From: Bifidobacterium callitrichos DSM 23973
GTDB taxonomy: Bacteria > Actinomycetota > Actinomycetes > Actinomycetales > Bifidobacteriaceae
Direction of reading: 5' to 3'
Assembly (NCBI RefSeq): GCF_000741175.1
Contig: NZ_JGYS01000019.1
Span: 1-64,000, forward strand
DNA length: 64,000 nucleotides
Shown: positions 1 through 6,423 of the stretch, piece after piece
Position numbering within the stretch: position 1 is the first letter of the stretch
How the letters are laid out: each line of letters opens with the position of its first letter
Notes under the pieces: model-generated
Told to the model about the DNA's origin: nothing
Database searches by the model: none
The model's input: the letters and a program-made list of their open reading frames with translations, nothing else
Made by a program: the position numbers and the translations under genes

Positions 1-2
1 TG

Positions 3-395
3 CCCGACGGCAGGGTCGTCACAGGCAGGACCGGCACGCTGCTCGGCGCGGCGAGCGCACTGCTGATGAACGCGCTCAAGGCCGTCACCGGCGTGGACGA
101 CGATCTGCTGGTGATCGACGACAAGGCGATCGAGCCGATCTGCCGATTGAAGACCGAGCATCTCAACAGCGTGAACCGTCGACTGCATTCCGATGAGACG
201 CTGATCGCACTGTCCATCACGAGTTCGACGGATGAGACCGCGGCCCGTGTGATCGCAGGCCTTGAGCGCCTGCGCGGCTGCGACGCGTTCTTCTCGGTCA
301 TCATCTCGGCGGCCGACGAGGCGCTCTACCGCAAGCTCGGCATCAACGTCTCCTGCGAGCCCAAGTACGAGCGCGTCAGCCTCTACCACAAGTAA
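3..395 (+). CDS. DUF1846 (UPF0371) family protein, C-terminal part
   Basis: The reading frame is open from the first bases of the window and ends at 395, so only the last ~130 codons of the gene are present. The visible part has features I recognise from the DUF1846/UPF0371 family: TGRTGTLLGAASALLMNALK, then a block around ALSITSSTDETAARV and the closing KLGINVSCEPKYE. Family members are about 500 residues long. Their biochemical role is not established, so none is assigned. The next gene lies on the opposite strand and converges on it, with about 23 bp between the stops. Confidence 0.85.
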   Translation, partial: PDGRVVTGRTGTLLGAASALLMNALKAVTGVDDDLLVIDDKAIEPICRLKTEHLNSVNRRLHSDETLIALSITSSTDETAARVIAGLERLRGCDAFFSVIISAADEALYRKLGINVSCEPKYERVSLYHK

Positions 396-418
396 CCATA
401 GGTTTCGGCCCCCTCTGT

Positions 419-637
419 CTATTGACGATCCCCGTCGTCAACCCATTCGAGGATGTCGCCTGGCTGGCAGTCGAGTTCGCGGCAGATCGCGTCGAGAGTG
501 GTGAATCGCACCGCCTTGGCGCGTTCGTTCTTGAGGATCGACAGGTTCGCCGGAGTGATGCCGATGCGTTCGGCGAGCTCGCCGACACCGATTCTGCGTT
601 TGGCCATCATGACGTCCAAATTGATACGGATGGACAT
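419..637 (-). CDS. Small XRE/YozG-like helix-turn-helix regulator
   Basis: A 72-residue protein that is almost entirely one Cro/C1-type helix-turn-helix. It opens MSIRINLDVMMAKRRIG, followed by ELAERIGITPANLSILKN as the likely recognition segment and RFTTLDAICRELDCQPGDIL as the closing helices. This is the compact YozG-like type that often travels with a DUF2975 membrane protein. Exactly that partner lies 2 bp upstream, so the two are surely co-transcribed. The start at 637 directly follows the partner's stop and has a GGAG-type ribosome site inside the partner gene. It probably binds the palindrome at 1197-1224 and autoregulates (inference). Confidence 0.85.
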   Translation of the reverse strand: MSIRINLDVMMAKRRIGVGELAERIGITPANLSILKNERAKAVRFTTLDAICRELDCQPGDILEWVDDGDRQ

Positions 638-639
638 GC

Positions 640-1158
640 TCAGATCACCTGCTCCAGTTCGTCGGACTGGTCGGTTGCGGCTCTGAGCAGTCCTCTCATC
701 ACCGTCATCAGCAGATCGAATCCTATTTCGGCGATGAGGACGACTCCGAGCATGAACGCGACGGCGTAGTAATCCATCGTCTCGATGACGGGATCGTTCC
801 AGCCCGAGATGAGGAACACTACGAGCACGAGGAGAGTCAGCGCCGTGGCGGCGGCAGCGCATCCGATCACCCAGTTCACGCAGGTCAGGGCCTTGGCGGT
901 GAACACGCGTCCCGAACCGGACAGTGTGAGCAGCCGCCAGACCGCGCCGAACGCGATCTCGACGCACAGCAGGAACAGCTCGCCCGCGATCAGATACGGC
1001 CATCGCATCGCCGCCTGATTCTGCGGATAGAAGAGGTCTCCCACCGCCTGCGACAGCGTGGGCACGACGACGGCCTGTCCCCACAGACATCCGATCCAGA
1101 TGAGCACGACGATCCCCTTCAGTACGTCCAGCACCCACCGATTCATATACCGTTGCAT
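640..1158 (-). CDS. DUF2975 family integral membrane protein
   Basis: A 172-residue protein with about four hydrophobic segments: VLKGIVVLIWIGCLWG, LIAGELFLLCVEIAFGAVW, a long one around ATALTLLVLVVFLISG, and AFMLGVVLIAEIGFDLLM. This matches the DUF2975 pattern. I chose the ATG at 1158 because GGGAGG lies about 11 nt upstream; an in-frame ATG at 1188 has no ribosome site. It is the first gene of a two-gene unit with the YozG-like regulator. Family function is unknown. Pairing with a small cytoplasmic regulator suggests membrane sensing or anchoring of the regulator, which is an inference. Confidence 0.8.
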   Translation of the reverse strand: MQRYMNRWVLDVLKGIVVLIWIGCLWGQAVVVPTLSQAVGDLFYPQNQAAMRWPYLIAGELFLLCVEIAFGAVWRLLTLSGSGRVFTAKALTCVNWVIGCAAAATALTLLVLVVFLISGWNDPVIETMDYYAVAFMLGVVLIAEIGFDLLMTVMRGLLRAATDQSDELEQVI

Positions 1159-1196
1159 GATCGGCAACCCCTCCCGGTTCTTAGTCATCCATTTTT

Positions 1197-1224
1197 GTTT
1201 TTCAACATAATTATATTGAAAAAC
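1197..1224. promoter_or_regulatory. 28-bp near-perfect palindrome (putative operator)
   Basis: The arms GTTTTTCAACATAA and TTATATTGAAAAAC form a 28-bp inverted repeat with one mismatched pair. It covers the -10 element of the leftward DUF2975/XRE operon and is much more AT-rich than its surroundings, as expected for an operator of the XRE regulator. Confidence 0.65.
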
Positions 1225-1238
1225 GATATGAGCAGCAA
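1210..1238 (-). promoter_or_regulatory. Promoter of the DUF2975-XRE operon
   Basis: On the minus strand TTGCTG (1238-1233) is separated by exactly 17 bp from a perfect TATAAT (1215-1210). The start codon at 1158 follows about 45 bp downstream of the expected initiation point. The -10 sits inside the palindrome at 1197-1224. Confidence 0.65.
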
Positions 1239-1482
1239 CCTATCGGCCGGATATGCCTGGACTCCACCGAGATCGGATGTGTTTGACCGGGTTCGACCAT
1301 ATTCGGATGGATCGGACCGGGGCCGATCGGGGGCCGATCGGGCGGATGCGGCCGCGACTGTCCTCGCACCCGCCCTCATGCGTGTCGCGGCGTACGCTCC
1401 TCGTGGCTCGGGCGACCCTATTCCCCATCCGCGTACGCTGAGGCTTTCTAGGTATACGTTCCCTGTGGCTATCCGGCTCCTA

Positions 1483-1530
1483 CCCCCTGTTTTCGTATGC
1501 CTACCGTTCCGTAGCGTACGAAAACGGGGG
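1483..1530. repeat. Intergenic hairpin, copy 1
   Basis: The arm CCCCCTGTTTTCGTATGC (1483-1500) pairs with GCGTACGAAAACGGGGG (1514-1530), with two mismatched or wobble positions and a 13-nt loop. There is no T-tract, so it does not look like a simple terminator. Confidence 0.6.
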
Positions 1531-1541
1531 ACATCATCGAC

Positions 1542-1596
1542 GAAGCCCCGTTCCCCGTATGCTGGGCGGACGTCAGCGTACGGGGAACGAGGCTTC
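1542..1596. repeat. Intergenic hairpin, copy 2
   Basis: A 22-nt arm starting GAAGCCCCGTTCCCCGTA (1542-1563) pairs with the arm at 1575-1596, which ends GTACGGGGAACGAGGCTTC. Twenty of 22 positions match and the loop is 11 nt. It shares the GTACGCT core with the hairpin just upstream, so both look like members of one repeat family. Confidence 0.65.
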
Positions 1597-1650
1597 ATGC
1601 AGGATGGCCACGGAATACGTATGGAATGGAACCGTCCGATTCCCGTGTCC

Positions 1651-2448
1651 TCACGCCGTGCCAGTGCCGGCGTTCGGATTGAAGGTAGGGGAGGCCACCG
1701 GCGCGAGCAACACGCGACCGGATCCTCGGTATACATTCACCAGCCCCTCGCCGCTCGCGGCCGAGCCGATCAGCGTCTTGCCGGACCGTTCCACCGTGAA
1801 CTGGAGTCCGGTGGTCCATGCGATGGCGAAGTTGCCGTCGATCTTCAGCTCATCGTCCTCCAGATCGATGGTGACGAGCTCCGACGCGGGGACGGGGGAT
1901 TCCAGCGCGACCGTGCCCTGCCCCTGGAGAGCAAGGTTGAACAGTCCCTCGCCGCCGGCGACCATCGCGCTCGGACGGGAGACCATCACCGCCCTCTGCT
2001 GCACCGTCGACTCGCATGCGTAGAACAGGCCGTCGTTGACGGTCATGGATCCACCCATCTGCATCGGGTCGATAAGCAGGATATGCCGGTACGTCGGCTC
2101 GAGCACCAGCACGCCGACGCCCTGATACTCGGGTTTGATCGCGGACTCCTTGGTGACGGCGCCGCGCGCCATCTTGCCGAGGAAATCGCCCACTCCCTTC
2201 AACCCGGTGGTGGCCTGAATGTGTCCGGCCTGCCATTGCATGGCACCGGCCTGCACGGTGATGCCCGTCTTCCCATCGAGCGTGCACACCACCTGCCGGC
2301 GGCGCACGTTCATCTCGGATGCGAAGTAGGCGGCCGCCGCGCCGCCGTAGTCCACGGACAGATCCCGCTTCCATTCGATGACCTGAAACGCGCCCTGCCG
2401 CGCGACGATATCGACGTCGTCATTGTCGGTGAAATTGTAGATCCTCAC
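1651..2448 (-). CDS. AIM24 family protein
   Basis: A 265-residue protein with the beta-rich AIM24/TIGR00266 pattern: an N-terminal FQVIEWKRDLSVDYGGAAAA, then GKTGITVQAGAMQWQAGHI, the central GGEGLFNLALQGQGTVAL, and a final strand region ending VYRGSGRVLLAPV. The gene starts with GTG at 2448, preceded by GGGAG six bases away. The family is named after a yeast mitochondrial protein; bacterial members have no settled function. It is monocistronic here, with the orphan XRE gene upstream on the same strand. The C-terminal PNAGTGTA is a short disordered tail. Confidence 0.88.
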   Translation of the reverse strand: MRIYNFTDNDDVDIVARQGAFQVIEWKRDLSVDYGGAAAAYFASEMNVRRRQVVCTLDGKTGITVQAGAMQWQAGHIQATTGLKGVGDFLGKMARGAVTKESAIKPEYQGVGVLVLEPTYRHILLIDPMQMGGSMTVNDGLFYACESTVQQRAVMVSRPSAMVAGGEGLFNLALQGQGTVALESPVPASELVTIDLEDDELKIDGNFAIAWTTGLQFTVERSGKTLIGSAASGEGLVNVYRGSGRVLLAPVASPTFNPNAGTGTA

Positions 2449-2600
2449 GGTTTACTCCCTTGTCTGATGGTGGTTGGCGGTTCCAGCCCGATGCCTCCCA
2501 ACATACTGTCAGTCTCGTGAACCGCGTAGCGACCTGTGGACGCCTGTGGACAACTCCGGAGGCATGTCGACAACTCGATCCGGCTGAGTTCGAACCGGCG

Positions 2601-2855
2601 TCAATTCTGTTCGTCGAGCGGGTCGAAGCTGATGGTGAGCCTGCGGCCCATGCCGTGGGCGAGCGCCTCGAGCGAGCGGAACGATGGGTTGATGTGCGCC
2701 TGCTCGATGCGCTGGATCGTGATGCGCGAGACCCCTGTGGCGTCGGCCAGCTGCTGCTGGGTCATCCCGCACTCCTTGCGCGCCTGAAGCAGCGCCGCCC
2801 CCACCTCGGGATAGATGCGTTCCTTGGTTGCCGTGCTGTCGGTGGTTGTGGCCAT
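2601..2855 (-). CDS. XRE family transcriptional regulator
   Basis: An 84-residue protein with one helix-turn-helix. The segments are ALLQARKECGMTQQQLADAT, GVSRITIQRIEQAHINPSF and RSLEALAHGMGRRLTISF. The end resembles antitoxin-type XRE proteins in which the DNA-binding fold is followed by a short strand. AAGGAGGA stands nine bases before the ATG at 2855. No toxin gene is adjacent on the same strand; the toxin-like gene at 3061 is divergent. It may regulate itself or that neighbour, but this cannot be read from the sequence. Confidence 0.85.
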   Translation of the reverse strand: MATTTDSTATKERIYPEVGAALLQARKECGMTQQQLADATGVSRITIQRIEQAHINPSFRSLEALAHGMGRRLTISFDPLDEQN

Positions 2856-2909
2856 ATGCCGCGTCCTCCTTAGGTTGTATCCGTCACGGTATTCGGCCGT
2901 CGGGCGATG

Positions 2910-2953
2910 ACGTCCGTGGACGTTGCAAATTTGGATTGTATCGTCGATGATAC
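2910..2953. promoter_or_regulatory. Two short palindromes in the divergent XRE/toxin interval
   Basis: ACGTCC-GT-GGACGT (2910-2923) is a perfect inverted repeat. GTATCGTCGATGATAC (2938-2953) is a 16-bp near-palindrome. Both lie between the divergent XRE gene and the toxin-like gene and are candidate operators. Confidence 0.4.
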
Positions 2954-3025
2954 TTCATGAATCCGGAATGTGTGATGGTGCGTACTCCTTGCGCGCTGGA
3001 TATGTGCGCTGTAAAGCTTCAAGGA

Positions 3026-3055
3026 TTGATCCCCTTCGTATTTTGTGGCACAATA
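3026..3055 (+). promoter_or_regulatory. Promoter of the toxin-antitoxin-like pair
   Basis: TTGATC (3026-3031) is followed after 17-18 bp by CACAAT/ACAATA (3049-3055). Transcription would begin at or next to the ATG at 3061, so the first gene is probably leaderless; no Shine-Dalgarno sequence is present. Confidence 0.5.
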
Positions 3056-3060
3056 ATGAT

Positions 3061-3312
3061 ATGAATATATTGCCCTCGGCACTCAAACACGGCATCGAAC
3101 CGGACGATGCCATGTATGTCGTAACGCATCCGATACGCGAGCTGATGATGCGCGAGGAGCCACTGAAGGTGTTGTATCTCGGCATATCGCCGGACGGGAT
3201 ACCGCTGGAGGTCATCGTGGTCGACACGTCGAGAGGACCCGCATTGCTTCATGCGATGCGCATGCGGACCAAATATGTAAAGCTCATAGAAGGAGGAAGA
3301 CAATGGACATGA
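3061..3312 (+). CDS. Putative toxin of a type II toxin-antitoxin pair (BrnT-like)
   Basis: An 83-residue basic protein: MNILPSALKHGIEPDDAMYV, then a central block PLKVLYLGISPDGIPLEVIV and the ending LLHAMRMRTKYVKLI. The KHGI...DDA start, the strand-rich middle and the basic R-M-R-T-K-Y end recall the BrnT/RelE-type fold, but I do not recognise the exact family. It overlaps the following ribbon-helix-helix gene by 10 bp, and toxin-before-antitoxin order is typical of brnTA. An earlier in-frame start (2923) is unlikely because the promoter lies between it and 3061. Confidence 0.6.
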   Translation: MNILPSALKHGIEPDDAMYVVTHPIRELMMREEPLKVLYLGISPDGIPLEVIVVDTSRGPALLHAMRMRTKYVKLIEGGRQWT

Positions 3313-3605
3313 CACATGATTACACCATGCTTTCATATGACGATCTGCCGGCCGAGGAGGCCGCCATGCTGCAAGCCGACGCGGAGGAGGCCGAACGCGG
3401 GTATACCGACGAGCAGATCGAAGAAGCCATGCGCAGGACGCCGGGGCGCCCGTTGGCGGTGGGATTGACGCCTGCTTCCAACGTGATCCGCGTACGTTTG
3501 GATGATGAGCGCGACGCCAAACTGGAACGGTACATGCGCAATCATCACATGACCCGCAGCGCGGCGGTGCGGGCCTTGCTCGACAAGGCGCTCGCCGAAG
3601 TGTGA
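3303..3605 (+). CDS. Ribbon-helix-helix antitoxin-like protein
   Basis: A 100-residue acidic protein. The N-terminal half (DDLPAEEAAMLQADAEEAERG and a second acidic helix) is probably the segment that neutralises the partner. The C-terminal half, VIRVRLDDERDAKLERYM followed by MTRSAAVRALLDKAL, is a typical ribbon-helix-helix DNA-binding domain. AGGAGGAAGACA precedes the ATG and lies inside the toxin-like gene. The arrangement matches autoregulated type II antitoxins. A strong palindrome follows the stop. Confidence 0.7.
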   Translation: MDMTHDYTMLSYDDLPAEEAAMLQADAEEAERGYTDEQIEEAMRRTPGRPLAVGLTPASNVIRVRLDDERDAKLERYMRNHHMTRSAAVRALLDKALAEV

Positions 3606-3606
3606 T

Positions 3607-3641
3607 GACTACGCTATTGCCGTAACGGCAATAGCGTAGTC
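3607..3641. terminator. Palindrome after the antitoxin gene
   Basis: GACTACGCTATTGCCGT, one A, then its exact reverse complement: a 17-bp perfect stem starting two bases after the antitoxin stop. There is no T-tract, so termination is likely but unproven. Confidence 0.55.
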
Positions 3642-3690
3642 GTGCGGATGACCTGACATCCATAAGCAAGATGCGAGAAAGGGAACCGTC

Positions 3691-4266
3691 ATGGAACAAG
3701 AACCGCTGGCTCTTGGTGATCTGAAGCCGAACATAGCGCTCCTCGGTCTGGTGCCGGGCAAGGCCGCGACCATCGTCGCCGTCATGCCGGTGGGGGATGC
3801 CGCGGTCAGCCTGTTCTACACGACCGCCGATGGCGAGACGGGTCAGGAGATCATCGACGCGGCCGCGGTCGCCCGATTGAGCGTCGTCCATGCCGAGGAC
3901 GGAGGCCAGCGGTTCGACGCGGATCCCGATGAGTTCCGTCTAGCGGCGGAGGCGCTGCGCATCAGGTACGCGGCGTTGTACGACCCGATGGCCGCGGTCT
4001 ATTCGTCGGACATCGACCCGCTGCCACATCAGATCCGCGCGGTCTACGAGGACATGCTGCCGAAGGTGCCGTTGCGTTTCCTTCTGGCGGATGATCCGGG
4101 TGCCGGCAAGACCATCATGGCGGGCCTGTACGTCAAGGAGATGCTGTTGCGTTCGGCCGCCGAGCGCGTGGCGATCGTCTGTCCGGGCGGGCTGGCGGAG
4201 CAGTGGCGTGACGAGCTCGCGCAGAAGTTCTCGCTTGATTTGGGTCTTCGTCAGTTTGCGTGGTGA
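3691..4266 (+). pseudogene. Truncated SNF2/DrmD-like helicase (N-terminal ~185 codons)
   Basis: This is the first part of a large superfamily 2 ATPase. After a small domain (residues 1-110) comes DPLPHQIRAVYEDMLPKVP, the Q-motif-like entry, then Walker A LLADDPGAGKTIMAGLYVKE and motif Ia AIVCPGGLAEQWRDELAQKF. Full-length relatives have about 1000 residues or more and include the helicases of defence systems such as DISARM (DrmD). Here the frame runs only a few residues past motif Ia and stops at 4266. Motif II (DEAH) and the whole second RecA domain are missing. The following DNA is a block of hairpin repeats, which suggests a deletion at about 4245. The start has GAGAAAGGG upstream. Confidence 0.75.
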
Positions 4267-4302
4267 GGTGTTAGGTTCCCGCGACGATGATGCGTGGGGG
4301 TT

Positions 4303-4401
4303 CCGGGGGATTCAGTGCGAGAAACCGGGGTGGCTGTGCTGAATCCCCCGGATTCGCGGGACTCAGCATGGTTGCGGGTGGTTTCGTCGTTGAGTCCCGC
4401 G
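4303..4401. repeat. Two tandem hairpins of a GGGAYTCA repeat family
   Basis: Hairpin one: CCGGGGGATTCAG (4303-4315) pairs perfectly with CTGAATCCCCCGG (4339-4351). Hairpin two: CGCGGGACTCA (4355-4365) pairs perfectly with TGAGTCCCGCG (4391-4401). The arms of the two are variants of one another. Confidence 0.7.
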
Positions 4402-4524
4402 ACTCGGACGCTGTACCTGCGGTCATCTGTCGGTCGTAGATTATGAATCATTGGAATTCCGCCGTTCCTGGATGGCGCTGCTGAGTATCTCTGGTCTGGT
4501 GCCGGTGTGGGTGGGTGTTGTTGC

Positions 4525-4583
4525 GGGACTCAGCGCGAACATCGCGGGGAACCGCATTGAGTCCCCCGGGTTCGCGGGATTCA
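4525..4583. repeat. Third hairpin of the GGGAYTCA family
   Basis: GGGACTCA (4525-4532) pairs with TGAGTCCC (4558-4565). It is followed by CCCGGGTTCGCGGGATTCAG, which is nearly the same as the junction between the first two hairpins (4347-4366) about 217 bp upstream. Confidence 0.65.
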
Positions 4584-4837
4584 GAGCCGGAATCGACCCC
4601 GGCTGCGCTGGGTCCCTCGCAGACGGTCGAGATGGACCATAACGGAGAGCGGGCAGATCGGTGGAATGGCTCGGAATCGTTGAAATACCGCACCACCTCC
4701 GTTACCACGTCCATGGCGTGTCGCGAAGGGCGTGACGACATCGTACGGTGGCCGGGACACATGCACGTTCGTTATGTCGGCTATGTCGTCGCAACGTTGC
4801 TTTTTGCTGAACTCTACACTGAATACACTGAATAAAT

Positions 4838-4859
4838 GGGGGCATCAAATGGTGCCCCC
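4838..4859. terminator. Terminator downstream of pbuX
   Basis: GGGGGCA and TGCCCCC flank an 8-nt loop, 28 bp beyond the pbuX stop. On the minus strand the stem is followed by ATTTATTC. Confidence 0.6.
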
Positions 4860-4886
4860 GTATCTTGAATAGGTTGGAAGCGCTTC

Positions 4887-6284
4887 CTACGCCTCCTGCT
4901 CCTTCGGAGCGGAGAGGAAGTGGTCCTCGCTCGGCAGTACGGCGTTGAGCACCACGGCGACGACGAATGCGACGGCGATGCAGTTCGAGGCGAAGATCTG
5001 CTGGAACAGGGCCGGGAACTGGTCGAAGATGTCGCTCACCTGCGTGAAGCCGATGCCGATCGTCAGGCTCAGCGCGGCGATCGTGATGTTGCGCTGCGTG
5101 AAGCCCGCCTCGGCGATCATCTGGAAGCCGGAGAGGATGATGTTGCCGAACATCATGATCGTGCAGCCGCCGAGCACCGCCTGCGGCAGGGAGTTGAACA
5201 CCTCGGCGATGGCCGGCACGAAGCTCGCCACCACGAGAATCAGACCGCCGGAGAGGATCACCTTGCGGTTGACGACCTTGGTCATCGCCACGAGTCCGAT
5301 GTTCTGTGCGAACGAGGTCAGCGGCAGACATCCGAACAGGCCGGACACCGAGGAGATCAGACCGTCGCCCGCGATCGCGCCGGCGGTCTCCTTCTCGGTG
5401 GGCAGGCGGTTGAGGCCCACCTTGGTCAGGGCGGCGGTGTCGCCGAGCACCTCGACCGAGGAGACGACGTAGAGCAGGGCGAGCGAGATGATCGCGCCCG
5501 GATCGAACTCCGGCTTGAACGGCATGAACTGCGGCACGGAGACGATCGCGAGGTTCTGGAATCCGGAGAAGTCGACCTTGCCCATGGCGATCGCCGCCAC
5601 ATAGCCGACGACGAGGCCGAACAGCACGGACAGCTGCTTGGCGGTGCCCTTCATGAGCAGCTGGAACGCGAGGCACGCGATCAGCGAGATCAGGCCGAGC
5701 GTGAGGTTCTGCCACGAGCCGAAGTCCTTCGCGCCGGAGCCGCCGCCGAACGAGGTGGCGCCCACGTTGAGCAGCGAGAAGCCGATCGAGGTGACGACGA
5801 TCGCGGAGACGATCGGCGGCACGAACCTGCGCCAGTACTGCGCCGTCAGGCCCAGCACCAGCTCCAGAAGGCCGCCGACGATCACCGCGCCGACGACCGC
5901 GCCGTAGCCCTTGTCCGCGCAGATCGCGACCGCGGCCGCCACGTACGTGAACGAGATGCCGGTGACCATCGGCAGCTTCGAGCCGATGCGCCACGCGCCG
6001 TACAGCTGCAGGCAGGTGCCGAGGCCCGCCACCAGCAGACCGGCCTGGATGACCGCGGCCGACTGGGCGGCGCTCATCTTCGCGGCCGAGGCGACGATGA
6101 AGATCGGGGCGAGGTTCGCGACGAACATCGCCATCACGTGCTGCAGGCCGAAGGGGATGCCCTTCCAGAACGACACCGGCGCGTCAAGGGAGGTCAGCGC
6201 CTCCATCGAGATGCCGGCCTTGCTTGCCTTGTCGGTCTTGCCGGCCATGTTTGCGCCGGTGTTCTTCTCTTTCTGCTCTTCCAT
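4887..6284 (-). CDS. pbuX: Xanthine/uric acid permease, NCS2 (NAT) family
   Basis: A 465-residue membrane protein with the NCS2 hallmarks: the QH dipeptide in FGLQHVMAMFV (residues 46-56), the SSVEVLGDTAAL segment (276-286), and the NAT signature QNIGLVAMTKVVNRK (327-341). The hydrophobic pattern fits 14 membrane segments. It should import xanthine, and perhaps other purines, with protons. The xanthine phosphoribosyltransferase gene lies directly upstream on the same strand, which supports xanthine as substrate. GAGAGG stands before the ATG at 6284. The first ~26 residues are polar, so a start at Met13 or Met27 is possible. Two operator-like palindromes precede it. Confidence 0.9.
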   Translation of the reverse strand: MEEQKEKNTGANMAGKTDKASKAGISMEALTSLDAPVSFWKGIPFGLQHVMAMFVANLAPIFIVASAAKMSAAQSAAVIQAGLLVAGLGTCLQLYGAWRIGSKLPMVTGISFTYVAAAVAICADKGYGAVVGAVIVGGLLELVLGLTAQYWRRFVPPIVSAIVVTSIGFSLLNVGATSFGGGSGAKDFGSWQNLTLGLISLIACLAFQLLMKGTAKQLSVLFGLVVGYVAAIAMGKVDFSGFQNLAIVSVPQFMPFKPEFDPGAIISLALLYVVSSVEVLGDTAALTKVGLNRLPTEKETAGAIAGDGLISSVSGLFGCLPLTSFAQNIGLVAMTKVVNRKVILSGGLILVVASFVPAIAEVFNSLPQAVLGGCTIMMFGNIILSGFQMIAEAGFTQRNITIAALSLTIGIGFTQVSDIFDQFPALFQQIFASNCIAVAFVVAVVLNAVLPSEDHFLSAPKEQEA

Positions 6285-6295
6285 TGGTTCCTCTC

Positions 6296-6301
6296 AATAT
6301 A
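6296..6301 (-). promoter_or_regulatory. -10 element of pbuX
   Basis: TATATT on the minus strand, a short distance upstream of the pbuX ribosome site. No good -35 is seen at 17 bp; one palindrome occupies that region, so control by a bound regulator is likely. Confidence 0.5.
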
Positions 6302-6303
6302 GA

Positions 6304-6317
6304 ATCAACACGTTGTT
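6304..6317. promoter_or_regulatory. Operator-like palindrome 1 before pbuX
   Basis: ATCAACACGTTGTT, an imperfect palindrome immediately upstream of the pbuX -10. Its exact reverse complement AACAACGTGTTGAT recurs at 62243-62256. Confidence 0.6.
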
Positions 6318-6334
6318 CAGTTTTGGTTGCCCAA

Positions 6335-6348
6335 ATCAACATGTTGAT
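6335..6348. promoter_or_regulatory. Operator-like palindrome 2 before pbuX
   Basis: ATCAACATGTTGAT, a perfect 14-bp palindrome centred 31 bp (three helical turns) from the first site, so two dimers could bind on one face of the DNA. Confidence 0.65.
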
Positions 6349-6372
6349 CGGTTACGACACCATCATGAAAAC

Positions 6373-6391
6373 GGCTCCCCGATGGGGAGCC
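6373..6391 (-). terminator. Terminator of xpt
   Basis: On the minus strand GGCTCCCC-ATC-GGGGAGCC is followed by GTTTTC. It sits 33 bp after the xpt stop and separates xpt from the pbuX control region. Confidence 0.75.
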
Positions 6392-6423
6392 TTGGAATAC
6401 ATGCGGATGCGCCCGCACGGACA

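Larger units (their letters stand above)
1225..1650. other. Gene-free stretch with palindromic repeats
   Basis: No credible gene is seen between the DUF2975 promoter and the AIM24 stop. Open frames here have unnatural Arg/Pro/Ser composition. The stretch holds two tandem copies of GGCCGATCGGG near 1321, the palindromic word GCGTACGC at about 1390 and 1432, and the two long hairpins listed separately. Confidence 0.7.
4267..4837. other. Gene-free repeat-rich stretch after the helicase remnant
   Basis: No gene is supported between the helicase remnant and pbuX. The first 320 bases hold three hairpins built from the same words (GGGACTCAG, GGGATTCAG and complements), listed below. From about 4590 to 4837 I see no recognisable feature. 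Confidence 0.7.

Noticed and set aside
1153..2520. A 455-codon open frame running over the repeat region and antisense to the AIM24 gene
   Set aside because: The first half translates hairpin repeats and the second half mirrors AIM24, which is clearly the real gene.
2923..3060. Longer N-terminus for the toxin-like gene starting at 2923
   Set aside because: It would cover the promoter and palindromes, has no ribosome site, and the added residues do not look like protein.
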